Numbered from the stretch's first letter, positions 49,059-59,239 are shown. The stretch is 64,000 nucleotides of DNA from Colwellia sp. 12G3 (GCF_002836775.1 NZ_PJAQ01000028.1:62001-126000); one strand, 5' to 3'. The notes: generated from the letters alone by a model not told the origin. Translations and numbers: made by a program.

Positions 49059-50633
49059 TTACCACCAAGTGGCGTATAAAGCCGTAAGGATAAGTACCAC
49101 ACCTATTGCAGCGACATTAAATGACTTGCTTGTTGCAAAGCTCACCTGTTCTAAACTCACACTGCTATCAGCACTATTAGGTTTTCCTAACATGGAAACC
49201 ACATAACAAAGCGCTAAACAAAGTAAAAAGACTAAGCCAACTCGGTCCATAAATGGTAGCTCAGGCCACGAAAACTTAAGCACTAACGAAAATACTGCTG
49301 AGCCTAAAGCAGCTGATAATGCGCCTGTTGATGTTGCACGTTTCCAGAACATGCCCATAACAAATATAACAACGATGCCTGGGGTAAAGAAACCAGTAAA
49401 CTCTTGAATATATTGAAACGCTTGGTCAAACTTGCCCAGTAAAGGTTGAGCCACAATTAACGCGATACACAAAGAAACTAATGCAGCAATACGACCAATA
49501 TGTACATAGTGACGTTGGCTCTCGTTCGGCTTAAAACGCGTATAAAGATCCATGGTAAAGATGGTAGAAATACTATTGGTCATTGACGCTAGCGAAGATA
49601 CTATGGCGGCAACTAATGCAGCAAAAACTAGCCCTTTAATACCTACAGGCATTAATGCCATCATTGACGGATAGGCTTGATCCGGGGTAGTTAATGTCGG
49701 ATAAAGAACTACCGCTGCAATGCCGGGTAAGACCACAATAAGCGGCATTAATAATTTAAGGTAGGCTGCAAAAGCAATACCTTTTTGTGCTTCTTTTAAA
49801 TCTTTAGCGGCTAAAGCACGCTGAATAATATACTGGTTAAAACCCCAATAACTAAAGTTCATTACCCACATGCCACCAATTAACACAGAAATACCTGGCA
49901 GGCTCATATAATGGTCATTATCTGAACTTAATATCATGTCAAAATGCTCAGGCATTGTATCGGTTAGAATCCCAAAACCGACTAAAAGCCCTTGACCATC
50001 AGCAACGGCATCTAAGGCTAAATAACTGAGTAATAAACCGCCAAAGACCAATAACACCACTTGTAATATGTCGGTAAAAGCAACGGCTTTTAAGCCGCCA
50101 TATAAAGAGTAAGCAACAGAGAATACGGCTAAAAATATCATGCCGAACATCCAATCAACACCTGCTACCGTTTCAATGGCCATGCCACCTAACCATAACA
50201 CCGCGGTTAAGTTAACAAAGGTGTATACCGCTAGCCAAAAAATAGCCATGGTAGTTTTTACCTTATTATCAAAACGTTGTTCAAGGTATTGCGGCATGGT
50301 AAATATTTTATTTTCCAAGAAAATAGGCAACATGTATTTACCGACTAATACCAAGGTAATAGCGGCCATCCATTCATACGAAGCAATCGCTAACCCAATA
50401 GCGTAACCAGAGCCTGACATACCAATAATTTGTTCTGCGGAAATATTTGCGGCGATTAAAGAAGCCCCTATAGCCCACCAAGGCAATGATTTGCTTGCTA
50501 AGAAATAATCTTCAGTATTTGCGCCCTCTTTCTTCTCATTACGAGAAATCCATAAAGCTAAACACAATAGTCCTATGACATAGACAATAAAAATAGTGCT
50601 GTCTATGGTCCCCAATTTGTTTGTAATATCCAT
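49059..50633 (-). CDS. sglT: Sodium/galactose symporter, vSGLT type
   Basis: This is a sodium-coupled sugar symporter of the SSS family with 524 residues and about 14 helices. It resembles Vibrio vSGLT very closely. Examples are EDYFLASKSLPWWAIGASLI, AANISAEQIIGMSGSGYAIG, FNQYIIQRALAAKDLKEAQK, AALVAAIVSSLASMTNSIST and QAFQYIQEFTGFFTPGI. The residues that hold galactose and Na+ in that family lie in these blocks. It should bring galactose in for galactokinase, whose gene lies 105 bases upstream. The galactose may come from the exported beta-galactosidase at 2.5 kb. Confidence 0.95.
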   Translation of the reverse strand: MDITNKLGTIDSTIFIVYVIGLLCLALWISRNEKKEGANTEDYFLASKSLPWWAIGASLIAANISAEQIIGMSGSGYAIGLAIASYEWMAAITLVLVGKYMLPIFLENKIFTMPQYLEQRFDNKVKTTMAIFWLAVYTFVNLTAVLWLGGMAIETVAGVDWMFGMIFLAVFSVAYSLYGGLKAVAFTDILQVVLLVFGGLLLSYLALDAVADGQGLLVGFGILTDTMPEHFDMILSSDNDHYMSLPGISVLIGGMWVMNFSYWGFNQYIIQRALAAKDLKEAQKGIAFAAYLKLLMPLIVVLPGIAAVVLYPTLTTPDQAYPSMMALMPVGIKGLVFAALVAAIVSSLASMTNSISTIFTMDLYTRFKPNESQRHYVHIGRIAALVSLCIALIVAQPLLGKFDQAFQYIQEFTGFFTPGIVVIFVMGMFWKRATSTGALSAALGSAVFSLVLKFSWPELPFMDRVGLVFLLCLALCYVVSMLGKPNSADSSVSLEQVSFATSKSFNVAAIGVVLILTALYATWW

Positions 50634-50738
50634 TATTTGTTCCTTTTGCTTTTAATTATTATATTTTATTTGAACGTGTTCTATTTAAGCGGATTTTCTA
50701 AAAATTCATTGTCTAACCTTAAATTATCTACAAGGTAA

Positions 50739-51923
50739 TTATCTAAATGCGCCTTGTGTTGCAGTGCATAGATAAAAGCTAGGTTTTAAAAAGAATTCTT
50801 CCTCATAACGGCTGCTTACAACATCTTTTACCTGTTCAACCATAGATTTTGGTACTAAGGCGACAACACAACCACCAAAACCACCGCCAGTCATTCTAAC
50901 GCCCCCATTAGCGCCTAAAACACTTTCGATGATAGCAACCAAACCATCCATTTCCTTAGTGCTCACTTCAAAATCATCTCGTAAAGAAGTATGAGACGCT
51001 TTCATCACGGTACTAATCGTTGCCATATTATTCTGTTTTAATGCATTAAATGTAGTAATCGCTCGAGTATTTTCAGTGATTACATGGCGGGCTCGTTTGA
51101 ATAATACCGGATCAATTTGTTCTTTGGCTGAATTTAGTTGCGCCAAAGTAACTTCTCGAAGGGCAGAAACACCAAAATACAAAGCAACTTTTTCACATTG
51201 CTTTCTTCTTAAGTTGTACTCACTGTCAACTAAGCCGCGTTTAACGTTGGAATTAACAATAAACAGTACTAAATCTTCAGGGATAGCTGCGTCTTCAAAG
51301 GATAAGTCTTTGCAATCTAACAGCATGGCGTGATTTTTTTGTCCCATGGCAGAAATAAGTTGGTCCATAATGCCGCAGTTACAACCAACAAAATTATTCT
51401 CTGCTTGCTGACCCATGAGCGCGGCACTGACACCCTCTAAATCTATTTGATAAAGCTGCGAAAACGTTTTTAAAATGGCTATTTCAAAGCTGGCCGAAGA
51501 ACTTAAACCTGCGCCTTGTGGCACATTGCCCGTGACTACAAGGTTTGCGCCTTTAATGTCTGGATACTTTGCCATTAACGCTTGTAATGTGCCTTTAACA
51601 TAATTAGTCCACATTAACTGTTGATCAAACGTTATTTCATTCAGGGAAAATTCATTTGTTTGTTGCTCACAATCATGGGCATACACTTTTATTACGTTGT
51701 CTTGTCGCGAAGAAGCGGCAATAGTAGTGCCATAATTAATCGCGGCGGGAAGCACAAATCCGTCATTGTAATCGGTATGATCGCCCATTAAATTGACTCG
51801 ACCAGGCGCGTGACAAACGATCTGGGCTGAGCATTTAAATTGCTGTTCAAATAATTGTTGAGCAAGCTGTTTTTGTTCAACGTTTTCTGATTCAGGCACA
51901 AGTTGTGGCACATACTTAGACAT
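50739..51923 (-). CDS. galK: Galactokinase
   Basis: This enzyme phosphorylates galactose at C1 with ATP, the entry step of the Leloir pathway. The 394 residues show the GHMP kinase order: signature GRVNLMGDHTDYNDGFVLP, ATP loop VTGNVPQGAGLSSSASFEIA, and the C-terminal GGVRMTGGGFGGCVVAL. Length is normal. Its ATG shares one base with the stop codon of galT (TGATG), and AAGGAGCAAC lies before it, so galT and galK are translationally coupled. Confidence 0.96.
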   Translation of the reverse strand: MSKYVPQLVPESENVEQKQLAQQLFEQQFKCSAQIVCHAPGRVNLMGDHTDYNDGFVLPAAINYGTTIAASSRQDNVIKVYAHDCEQQTNEFSLNEITFDQQLMWTNYVKGTLQALMAKYPDIKGANLVVTGNVPQGAGLSSSASFEIAILKTFSQLYQIDLEGVSAALMGQQAENNFVGCNCGIMDQLISAMGQKNHAMLLDCKDLSFEDAAIPEDLVLFIVNSNVKRGLVDSEYNLRRKQCEKVALYFGVSALREVTLAQLNSAKEQIDPVLFKRARHVITENTRAITTFNALKQNNMATISTVMKASHTSLRDDFEVSTKEMDGLVAIIESVLGANGGVRMTGGGFGGCVVALVPKSMVEQVKDVVSSRYEEEFFLKPSFYLCTATQGAFR

Positions 51924-52966
51924 CAGTGTTGCTCCTTATAATGAATATCTGACAAATCACGTAGTCGATGTGCAGCTTGCTCTGCGGTAAGATCTCGTTG
52001 TGCTTCAGCCATCATTTCATAACCCACCATAAATTTACGCACCGTGGCAGATCTTAATAAAGGTGGAAAAAAACTAGCGTGCAAAGTCCATTCATCATGT
52101 TGTTGACCATCAAAAGGTGCACCGTGCCACCCCATGGAATAAGGAAAAGAGCAATTAAATAAATTGTCATACTTGATGGTTATTTGCTTAATAATATCTG
52201 CCAGAGATAACTTTTGTTGAGTATTAAGTTCAGTTAGGCGTGACACAGTAAAGCGTGGTAGCAGTAACGTTTCAAACGGCCATGCTGCCCAATAAGGTAC
52301 AACAACAAGCCAATCATCATTTATCACCACAATACGTTCGTTATTTTCAATTTCTCTGGCAACATAGTCTTGTAATAAATTACTGCCATGCTGTTTTAAG
52401 TAGGCCTGCTGTGCTTTTTGTTTTTTCATCACTAAGGTCGGTAATTGTTGTTGCGCCCAAACCTGTCCATGAGGATGAGGATTAGAACAGCCCATGACAC
52501 TGCCTTTATTTTCAAAGACCTGCACTGACATATAGGTTTTCCCTAACTCTTCACACTGGTTTTGCCACGTATCAACTACGCGAGTAATTTCCTCTACAGA
52601 AAGCTGAGGCAAGGTTTTACTATGATCAGGTGAGAAGCAGATAACACGGCTCTCACCTTGCTCTGTTGCCATTTTAAAAAGTGGGTCATCGCTTTTAATA
52701 ATTGGGGTGTCCTGCTTGATTGCAGCAAAATCATTGGTAAAGACAAACGTTTTTGTATACTCGTCATTGACCTCACCATTTATTCTGGTGTTACCCGCAC
52801 AGAGAAAACATTCTTTATCGTGTGTTGGCCTTTCTTGTTCATCAAGCTTTTCTACTTGCCCTTGCCAAGGTCGCTTTGCTCGGTGTGGGGAAACTAAAAT
52901 CCATTCATCTATTAACGGATTATATCGTCGATGGGGATGTTCTGTGGGGTCAAAAATTGTAGCCAT
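51923..52966 (-). CDS. galT: Galactose-1-phosphate uridylyltransferase
   Basis: This enzyme exchanges UMP between UDP-glucose and galactose-1-phosphate. The protein has 347 residues, as in E. coli. It opens [45 protein letters not shown] has the zinc cysteines. The active-site loop [12 protein letters not shown] has the H-P-H nucleophile. [21 protein letters not shown] closes the family pattern. I use ATG 52966; the frame up to 53068 covers the operator region and is not coding. It is the first gene of the gal operon and divergent from galR. Confidence 0.96.
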   Translation of the reverse strand: MATIFDPTEHPHRRYNPLIDEWILVSPHRAKRPWQGQVEKLDEQERPTHDKECFLCAGNTRINGEVNDEYTKTFVFTNDFAAIKQDTPIIKSDDPLFKMATEQGESRVICFSPDHSKTLPQLSVEEITRVVDTWQNQCEELGKTYMSVQVFENKGSVMGCSNPHPHGQVWAQQQLPTLVMKKQKAQQAYLKQHGSNLLQDYVAREIENNERIVVINDDWLVVVPYWAAWPFETLLLPRFTVSRLTELNTQQKLSLADIIKQITIKYDNLFNCSFPYSMGWHGAPFDGQQHDEWTLHASFFPPLLRSATVRKFMVGYEMMAEAQRDLTAEQAAHRLRDLSDIHYKEQH

Positions 52967-53003
52967 AATAATTCTCAAAATTATATACTCAAAATCAATA
53001 AAC

Positions 53004-53025
53004 AAAATGTAAACGTTTACATTTT
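53004..53025. promoter_or_regulatory. GalR-type operator, perfect 22-bp palindrome
   Basis: AAAATGTAAACGTTTACATTTT is a perfect palindrome around a central CG, the typical LacI/GalR site. It lies 38 bases before galT and about 95 before galR, so it should control both. Confidence 0.85.
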
Positions 53026-53103
53026 TATTGTCAATATTTAATTTAAATCTAGTTACTAGTATTAACATCCCGTTAAATTAGGGTTATTATAGAAAAAATA
53101 ACA

Positions 53104-53117
53104 ATATAAACGTTTAC
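53104..53117. promoter_or_regulatory. Second GalR-type operator at the galR start
   Basis: TATAAACGTTTACC shares the GTAAACGTTTAC core with the palindrome at 53004-53025 and ends two bases before the galR ATG, pointing to autorepression. The two centres are 97 bases apart, which would allow looping. Confidence 0.7.
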
Positions 53118-53119
53118 CT

Positions 53120-54124
53120 ATGTCAACAATAAAAGATGTTGCCCGCGTGGCCGGAGTTTCAATTGCCACCGTATCTAGAGTCGTTAACAACGGTCCTAAA
53201 GTCGGTAAAAAAACACGTCTGAAAGTTACGCAAGTAATGGAAGAGTTAGGCTATACCCCTAATGCTAATGCACGCGCATTAGTGACACAAAAATCAACCA
53301 CCATTGGTGTTATTGTGCCCGCGCTTACCGATCCTTTTTTTGCATCGCTTGCAAATGGTGTTGATACCATTGCTCGCCAACACAATATGCAATTGCTATT
53401 AAGTACAGCTCAGCAAGATGCTGAATCAGAGCGTGCTGCAATTAACTTATTAATAGAACAACGTTGCCATTCAATTGTTATGCACAGTAAGAAGCTGCCT
53501 GACGATGAACTGATCAGCTTATGCGAAAAAATTCCAGGACTCGTCTTAATTGATAGAATGATTGATGTGATCAAACACAAATGTGTTTGGTTAGATAATG
53601 AAGAAGGTGGAAAAATTGCCGCTCGACATTTACTGTCTTTACAGCATCACAACGTTGCTTGCATCAGTAGTAAATATCAAATTGAAGATCCCACCTTAAG
53701 GCTGCGAGGTTTTTCTCAAGAACTCGGCCGTGCTGGTATCGAAGTTAACCAAAAATTAATTGAATATGCTGAGCCCAATCAACAAGGTGGTGAAATAGCA
53801 ACTCAACATTTATTAGCCTCAGGCCACAAGTTTTCGGCTATTTTCGTTTATAACGATGCCATGGCCATTGGTGCTATTTCAACGTTGGAGGATAATGGTT
53901 ATCGAGTACCCGCTGATATTTCGGTAATAGGCTTTGATGACGTATTAATTTCACGATACTCACGACCAAAACTTACCACCTTACATTATCCTATTGAATC
54001 TATGGCACAACGTGCTGCACAATTGTCTTTAGATCTTAAAAGTAATGCTAGCGAGTCAAAGGTAGAAGGTTATAAATACTTACCTCGCCTAGTGAAACGT
54101 GAATCAACCAATGTAAAATATTAA
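53120..54124 (+). CDS. galR: LacI-family repressor, GalR type
   Basis: This transcriptional regulator has 334 residues. The N-terminal helix-turn-helix reads TIKDVARVAGVSIATVSRVV with the hinge helix near NANARALVTQKS. The ligand domain has TTIGVIVPALTDPFFASL and IFVYNDAMAIGAI, and it ends SVIGFDDVLISRYSRPKLTT, as in GalR/LacI proteins. It is divergent from galT, with two operator palindromes in the shared promoter, so it should repress the gal operon and itself, relieved by galactose. The start codon almost touches the second operator. Confidence 0.93.
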   Translation: MSTIKDVARVAGVSIATVSRVVNNGPKVGKKTRLKVTQVMEELGYTPNANARALVTQKSTTIGVIVPALTDPFFASLANGVDTIARQHNMQLLLSTAQQDAESERAAINLLIEQRCHSIVMHSKKLPDDELISLCEKIPGLVLIDRMIDVIKHKCVWLDNEEGGKIAARHLLSLQHHNVACISSKYQIEDPTLRLRGFSQELGRAGIEVNQKLIEYAEPNQQGGEIATQHLLASGHKFSAIFVYNDAMAIGAISTLEDNGYRVPADISVIGFDDVLISRYSRPKLTTLHYPIESMAQRAAQLSLDLKSNASESKVEGYKYLPRLVKRESTNVKY

Positions 54125-54458
54125 ATTACTTCAATAAAGCCAGTAATACCTACACAGTGTAAAGACTTTTTTATAGTCTAACTAAATTCATACCTATGCT
54201 CTTTGAGGCGTCCAATGACTTCTGAGGTGCGGATAAGGAAATTGAGTTCATCCAGCTGAGGTAAGTAAAATAACAGTGTTATCTTCAGTAATTCAATATT
54301 CTACATTCATGATTTACTAATTCAGTGTGTTTAGTGATGAACTCGTACTGAAATTATGACTATCCGTGACTTATAAACCTTACTAACAAACATTTTAAAT
54401 GAAGTTTTGCGTTATATTCGTCGTTAATTGAATGACATAGCGCTATATCTTTGTACGA
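54125..54458. other. Gene-free gap between convergent genes
   Basis: The 334 bases between the ends of galR and the response regulator contain no gene that I can support. A weak pairing near 54170 (AGACT / AGTCT, with T-run between) may be a galR terminator. Otherwise nothing stands out. Confidence 0.4.
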
Positions 54459-55130
54459 TTATTTTATTGATTGACCAAATGTGTTTTGATTCAACTGTAA
54501 TTCATTTAAGGCGATAACGGCTTGAGTTCGGTTACGTACACCCAACTTCAAAAAGATAATGCTCGCATGACTTTTAATGGTCGATTCTGAAGTACCTAGT
54601 TCATAAGCTATCTGTTTATTCAGTAAGCCATCTGCAAACATTAATAATATTTCATGTTGCTTGGGCGTTAATGACGCTATTTTATCATCCGTCTTATTAG
54701 TTTTTTCACTCGGATTAAACTCACCATCTGGTGTCCATAATGTACCGTTGAGTACTTCTTTTATCGCTTCGACCATTTTCGGTACTGGTGTCGATTTAGG
54801 AATAAAACCCGCAGCGCCATAACTCATCGCTTTATGAATGGTTTCTTTATCTTCAAAACCCGAAATAATAACGATGCCTAAATCAGGATGTGAACGTCTA
54901 ATCGTAATTAGGCTGTTAAAGCCATGCGCTCCCGGTATATCAAGATCAAGCAGTAATAAATCAGCTTTATCTTTACTTTGTAAATGCTGTTCAAGTTCGG
55001 GAATATTTTGCGCGTCAATAATTGTCGCCCCGTCAAAGTGGGCTTTTAAAGTGATAGTTAACGCTTGACGAAATAGCGGATGATCATCTGCTAGTATTAT
55101 TTTCATGTTATTAAACATAGTATTACTCAT
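54459..55130 (-). CDS. NarL/LuxR-type response regulator, orphan
   Basis: This two-domain response regulator has 223 residues. The receiver domain has the acidic pair in ILADDHPLFRQAL, the phospho-acceptor aspartate in LLLLDLDIPG and the lysine in AAGFIPKSTP. The GerE output domain is LTPKQHEILLMFADGLLNKQ and ESTIKSHASIIFLKLGVRNR. No histidine kinase is next to it, so its signal is unknown. The start could be the ATG at 55130 or the one at 55106 (MKIILADDHP). The gene stands alone between galR and a LysR gene. Confidence 0.88.
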   Translation of the reverse strand: MSNTMFNNMKIILADDHPLFRQALTITLKAHFDGATIIDAQNIPELEQHLQSKDKADLLLLDLDIPGAHGFNSLITIRRSHPDLGIVIISGFEDKETIHKAMSYGAAGFIPKSTPVPKMVEAIKEVLNGTLWTPDGEFNPSEKTNKTDDKIASLTPKQHEILLMFADGLLNKQIAYELGTSESTIKSHASIIFLKLGVRNRTQAVIALNELQLNQNTFGQSIK

Positions 55131-55291
55131 CGCTTAATCTATTATTTTTATAAAATAATGACTAATTTCTTATTAAGTGAAAACTTTTAATATTGCCAAC
55201 ACAATAACAAAGTCTTTATAAAGCTGCTAGCGAGACTTTAGTCTTTCTGCGCAATACAGTTTGATGGGTAACTATTTTATCACCCAAGTGA

Positions 55292-56221
55292 TTAATCACT
55301 TGGGTTTAACAAATCAGCATGGTCTAGCACGAGTTGCTTTAAGTATTGCCACACCGTATTTACATGTGAAAGGCGTTTACTCTCAGGGTGAGTAACCAAC
55401 CAAAAACTTCGGCTGATACTTATTTCTTGGCTATGAAGTTTAATGAGGCTTTTATCTTGTTCGGCTAAAAAACAAGGCAAAATACCAATACCTAAACCAC
55501 TTTTAATAGCAAAATATTGGCTAATAATGCTAGTGCTACTAAAGTTTGCTTTTAACTCACCATCTAAGTACTGGTTTAACTCTTTTACATAAGAGAGCTG
55601 GTCGGTAAAGAGTAAATTATCAACGTAAGTTACCCATTTATGTTTCGCTAATTGGTCTAGCGCTATGCCTTGCGGGTGTATTTCTAAATTATGACCTCGG
55701 CTATTATCTAGGTAATCCTGATGTACATAAAGTTGCAATTTATAATCACACAATTTTGACACTATCATAGACGTACTTTTGGGGCGCTCTACCGCAATAG
55801 CGATATCCGCTTCATTTCTGCTGATTTTGACATACCGTGAAAACAGTAATAAATGTACGTCAATATTGGGGTGTTGCTGCTGTAATGACAGTAAGTTCGG
55901 TGATACAAAAAAGTTACCTAACGCTTCGGTCACACCAATGCGCACTAGCCCACAATTATCTTCATTGTTGTTATGAATGTTAGACAGCGCATGCTGTGCA
56001 TCTTGTTCCATTTTACATGCCGAGGTGAGTAACATCTCACCATCAGCAGTTAATACGTGGCCATCTTGGGTACGGTCAAAAAGCTTTGTGCCTATGCTCT
56101 CTTCTAACTTGTGCAAACGCCTAGACACAGTAGATGCATCCATAATTAAGCGCTTAGCCGCTGTTGATAGTCGCTCGGCTCGAGCAACTTCAAGAAATAT
56201 TTTTATATCATCCCAATTCAT
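55292..56221 (-). CDS. LysR-family regulator beside mmsA
   Basis: This LysR-type regulator of 309 residues has its helix-turn-helix at RLSTAAKRLIMDASTVSRRL and HKLEESIGTKLFDR. The ligand domain starts near GLVRIGVTEALGNFFVSPNL. The DNA-binding domain wording (NWDDIKIFLEVARAE) is that of the group that often stands next to mmsA and other valine genes. It is divergent from mmsA with 227 bases between, so it is the likely regulator of mmsA. A repeat copy begins four bases from its start codon, so its own promoter lies in that repeat. Confidence 0.88.
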   Translation of the reverse strand: MNWDDIKIFLEVARAERLSTAAKRLIMDASTVSRRLHKLEESIGTKLFDRTQDGHVLTADGEMLLTSACKMEQDAQHALSNIHNNNEDNCGLVRIGVTEALGNFFVSPNLLSLQQQHPNIDVHLLLFSRYVKISRNEADIAIAVERPKSTSMIVSKLCDYKLQLYVHQDYLDNSRGHNLEIHPQGIALDQLAKHKWVTYVDNLLFTDQLSYVKELNQYLDGELKANFSSTSIISQYFAIKSGLGIGILPCFLAEQDKSLIKLHSQEISISRSFWLVTHPESKRLSHVNTVWQYLKQLVLDHADLLNPSD

Positions 56222-56224
56222 CTA

Positions 56225-56300
56225 GTAATACCCATTCCATTCAATGATTGCCCACTTGTCCTGGTTAAAATATCCCAGCTGGCGTGCTTAAAAACTTAGT
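56225..56300 (+). repeat. Interspersed repeat, partial copy C
   Basis: It starts GTAATACCCATTCCATTCAA and continues TTGCCCACTTGTCCTGGTTA, as in copy B at 14178, then diverges (CCAGCTGGCGTGCT in place of CCAAGGCGGCGTTGCT). The right half of the family is absent. Confidence 0.65.
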
Positions 56301-56448
56301 GACTTAGGTATGAGTGTACTGCTTACACTGCGTCATTGCAAAAATGCAAAGCGTGTTGCATTTATGTTTATTGTGACAAGTTAAAGAAAGACCTATCTTG
56401 CTAATAGAGTTTTTATATTTTCCATGTTTTTAATCAATAGAGGTTGCT

Positions 56449-57951
56449 ATGAGTATTACTGAAGTTCCACTAATCATTAATGGTAAAAAAGTACGTTCAC
56501 AAACTAAAGAGTGGTTGGATGTTTTAAACCCAGCTACACAAGAAGTAGTTGCTCGTGTACCTATCGCAACCCCAGAAGAAGTTGAATTAGCCGTGCAAAG
56601 TGCACAGACAGCATTCAAAACGTGGTCTAAAACATCGTTAACTAACCGCATGCGTATTATGGTGAACTTTGCTCACTTAGTGCGTGAAAATACGCAAGAA
56701 TTAGCTGAACTAGTCACATTAGAGCACGGTAAAACCTTACCTGATGCTGAAGGCGAAGTAGGTAGAGCATTAGAAGCTATTGAAAATGCTTGTTCAGTAA
56801 CGCGCTTACAATTAGGCGATATGGGTAATAATGTTGCGACAGGGGTAGACACTTATACTTTACATAAGCCACTTGGCGTAGGTTTAGGCATTACCGCTTT
56901 TAACTTCCCATTAATGCTTGCTGCTTTTATGTTTCCACCTGCCATTGCATGCGGTAATACCTTTGTACTTAAACCTTCAGAGCAAGCACCTTCTTCAACG
57001 GTACGCTTTGTTGAACTAGCTATTGAAGCGGGCTTACCTGCAGGCGTTATCAATGTTGTGCACGGCGGTCCTGATGCTGTTAATGCGTTAATCGAACATG
57101 AACATGTAAAAGCAGTATCATTTATTGGCTCTACTCATGTTGGTACGCATATATACAATCATGCGAGCAAACACGGAAAACGCGCACAATCGATGATGGG
57201 CGCTAAAAACCATATGGTTATCATGCCTGATGCCAACAAAGACAGAGCCATTAATGATTTATTAGGTTCAGCTTTTGGCGCGGCGGGTCAACGTTGTATG
57301 GCTAACCCGGTGACAATTTTAGTGGGTGAAGCTCGCAACTGGTTACCTGAAATAGTTGAACGCGCTAAATTAATGAAAGTAGGTCCTGGCTCTCAGCGTG
57401 ATGCTGACTTAGGCCCGGTAGTATCGCCGCAAGCGAAAAAACGTATTATTAGCTTACTTGATAGTGGTGTTGCACAAGGCGCAACCATGCTAATTGATGG
57501 TAGAGATTGTCAGGTTGAAGGTTACCCAAATGGTAACTTTGTTGGACCAACATTATTTACCAATGTGACTACTGACATGGATATTTATACCCAAGAGATC
57601 TTCGGTCCAGCGTTATGTGTGTTAGAAACTGAAACATTAGAAGAAGCTATCGCCATCATCAATGCAAACCCTAATGGTAATGGTACTTCTTTATTCACCT
57701 CTTCAGGTTGGAATGCGCGCTTATTTGAAAACGAAGTTGATGTGGGCCAAGTAGGTATTAACGTGCCTATTCCTGTACCCGTTGCTTTCTTTAGTTTTAC
57801 AGGCTCAAGAGCCTCTAAACTGGGTGATTTAGGACCAAATGGTAAACAAACCGTTAGTTTTTGGACGCATACCCGTTCTGTAACAACGCGTTGGTTTGAA
57901 CCTGATCACCAAGATGGTCAGAATGTTCATACAACGATTAGTATGAAATAA
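56449..57951 (+). CDS. mmsA: Methylmalonate-semialdehyde dehydrogenase (CoA-acylating)
   Basis: This enzyme oxidises methylmalonate semialdehyde to propionyl-CoA in valine breakdown, and malonate semialdehyde to acetyl-CoA. The 500 residues match Mms[54 protein letters not shown] and [16 protein letters not shown]. The last of these replaces the usual LELGGKSP, as expected for a CoA-dependent member. The catalytic cysteine is in [13 protein letters not shown]. It ends [13 protein letters not shown]. It is followed by a strong terminator, a palindromic repeat and then mmsB. A divergent LysR gene stands upstream. Confidence 0.95.
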   Translation: MSITEVPLIINGKKVRSQTKEWLDVLNPATQEVVARVPIATPEEVELAVQSAQTAFKTWSKTSLTNRMRIMVNFAHLVRENTQELAELVTLEHGKTLPDAEGEVGRALEAIENACSVTRLQLGDMGNNVATGVDTYTLHKPLGVGLGITAFNFPLMLAAFMFPPAIACGNTFVLKPSEQAPSSTVRFVELAIEAGLPAGVINVVHGGPDAVNALIEHEHVKAVSFIGSTHVGTHIYNHASKHGKRAQSMMGAKNHMVIMPDANKDRAINDLLGSAFGAAGQRCMANPVTILVGEARNWLPEIVERAKLMKVGPGSQRDADLGPVVSPQAKKRIISLLDSGVAQGATMLIDGRDCQVEGYPNGNFVGPTLFTNVTTDMDIYTQEIFGPALCVLETETLEEAIAIINANPNGNGTSLFTSSGWNARLFENEVDVGQVGINVPIPVPVAFFSFTGSRASKLGDLGPNGKQTVSFWTHTRSVTTRWFEPDHQDGQNVHTTISMK

Positions 57952-57961
57952 GTTTTCTTTT

Positions 57962-57999
57962 ATAGCCTCTATAATAAATTATTGCAGAGGCTATTTTTT
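57962..57999 (+). terminator. Rho-independent terminator between mmsA and mmsB
   Basis: ATAGCCTCT pairs with AGAGGCTAT around a loop of about 15 bases and is followed by TTTTTT. It lies ten bases past the mmsA stop. Confidence 0.85.
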
Positions 58000-58010
58000 A
58001 TATAAATAGA

Positions 58011-58057
58011 TATACCCGTTCCACTTAAATCATGCATCTTCAAGTGGAACGGGTATA
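58011..58057. repeat. Short palindromic repeat, 16-bp perfect arms
   Basis: TATACCCGTTCCACTT and AAGTGGAACGGGTATA are perfect inverted arms around TGCATCTT-type spacer sequence. The same ends bound the element at 61670-61852, so this is a minimal copy of that family. It lies between the mmsA terminator and mmsB. Confidence 0.85.
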
Positions 58058-58079
58058 AGTTCAAAAAAGGATCAACATC

Positions 58080-58970
58080 ATGGCGAATATTGCTTTTATA
58101 GGTTTAGGTAACATGGGTGGCCCAATGGCCATCAATCTAGTTAAAGCCGGACATCAGGTTTGTGTATTTGATTTATCAGAGCAAGCTGTTGCTCATGTGG
58201 TAGAGCAAGGCGCAACAACTCAAGCACAAGCGAGTGATTGTGTTAAAGATGCTGAATTTATCATTTCAATGCTGCCTGCTGGCAAGCATGTAGAAGCCGT
58301 GTATTTAGCAGAAAATGGTTTAATCAATCATATCGCCAAAGGCGCGTTAGTGATTGACTCATCTACCATTGATTCACCAACCTCAATTAACGTCGGTGCG
58401 GCATTATTAGCACAAGGCATTAACTTTATTGATGCCCCTGTATCTGGTGGTGTTGGTGGCGCAGTAGCGGGTACTTTAAGCTTTATGGTTGGTGGTAGTG
58501 AAGCTGATTTTAATCAAGCAAAACCTATTCTAGATAATATGGGAAAAAATGTCTTTCATGCAGGTGACCATGGTGCCGGACAAGTAGCTAAAGCCTGTAA
58601 TAACATGCTGTTATCGGTATTAATGCTAGCCACCTCTGAAGCATTACAATTAGGCATAAGTAATGGCTTAGATGCGTCGGTATTATCAAATATTATGAGT
58701 AAGAGTTCAGGCAGTAACTGGACCCTTGATGTATACAACCCCTGCCCTGGTGTGATGGAAAACGTACCATCATCTAATGATTATCAAGGTGGCTTTATGG
58801 TTGACTTGATGGCTAAAGATTTAGGCTTAGCCATGGATACCGCAGTGAAAAGTCACTCATCAACACCTATGGGTGCATTGGCGCGTAGTTTATATGCCAT
58901 GCATGCTGCAAACGGTAATGGTGCTAAAGATTTCTCCAGTGCTTTTAACCTGTTTAATCAAGCAAAATAA
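58080..58970 (+). CDS. mmsB: 3-hydroxyisobutyrate dehydrogenase
   Basis: This enzyme oxidises 3-hydroxyisobutyrate to methylmalonate semialdehyde with NAD+, the step before MmsA. The 296 residues show NAD binding IAFIGLGNMGGPMAINLVKA, substrate motif DAPVSGGVGGAVAGTLSFMV, and catalytic lysine in GAGQVAKACNNMLL. YNPCPGVMENVPSSNDYQGG is the C-terminal block. AAAAGGATC lies before the ATG. It is on the same strand as mmsA but separated by a terminator and a palindromic repeat, so its expression may be partly separate. Other valine genes (acyl-CoA dehydrogenase, enoyl-CoA hydratase, hydrolase) are not nearby. Confidence 0.94.
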   Translation: MANIAFIGLGNMGGPMAINLVKAGHQVCVFDLSEQAVAHVVEQGATTQAQASDCVKDAEFIISMLPAGKHVEAVYLAENGLINHIAKGALVIDSSTIDSPTSINVGAALLAQGINFIDAPVSGGVGGAVAGTLSFMVGGSEADFNQAKPILDNMGKNVFHAGDHGAGQVAKACNNMLLSVLMLATSEALQLGISNGLDASVLSNIMSKSSGSNWTLDVYNPCPGVMENVPSSNDYQGGFMVDLMAKDLGLAMDTAVKSHSSTPMGALARSLYAMHAANGNGAKDFSSAFNLFNQAK

Positions 58971-59012
58971 AGTTTACTTCATTACCTCTTTTGGTAGTAA
59001 AACTGACAAGTA

Positions 59013-59174
59013 ATACCAATTACATTAATTAAGTGACCTATTTTATACGTAGGAAAAAGTGATAAGTTCAAGGCATTTATTTAACTAACTAGTTGTTCTA
59101 ATTATTAAATAAATAACGCAGTAATTATTACTTTTAACAAGTAGAAGTGATCACTTAGTTTGTGTGATTGGTAT
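59013..59174. repeat. Palindromic MITE-like element, about 162 bp
   Basis: The ends are imperfect inverted repeats: ATACCAATTACATTAATTAA with AGTGACC on the left, and GATCACTTAGTTTGTGTGAT with TGGTAT on the right. The middle holds a further AT-rich imperfect palindrome around TTAACTAACTAGTTG and AAATAAATAACGC. There is no gene. The left end is related to 13031-13073. Confidence 0.7.
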
Positions 59175-59190
59175 AATCCAAAGTAAAAAT

Positions 59191-59222
59191 AAAAGGCCGA
59201 TATATAATGTATCGGCTTTTTT
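59191..59222. terminator. Rho-independent terminator
   Basis: GCCGATA pairs with TATCGGC, with A-rich and T-rich flanks on the two sides. It lies 18 bases after the end of the LysR gene on the minus strand and can also end mmsB transcripts. Confidence 0.85.
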
Positions 59223-59239
59223 ATATATTTTGTTCTATT

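Noticed and set aside
49001..49102. Longer N-terminus of galM
   Set aside because: It overlaps the sglT end and the terminator; GalM homology begins only after the ATG at 49000.
54838..55068. 76-codon plus-strand frame inside the response regulator
   Set aside because: It is an opposite-strand shadow of a well-supported gene.
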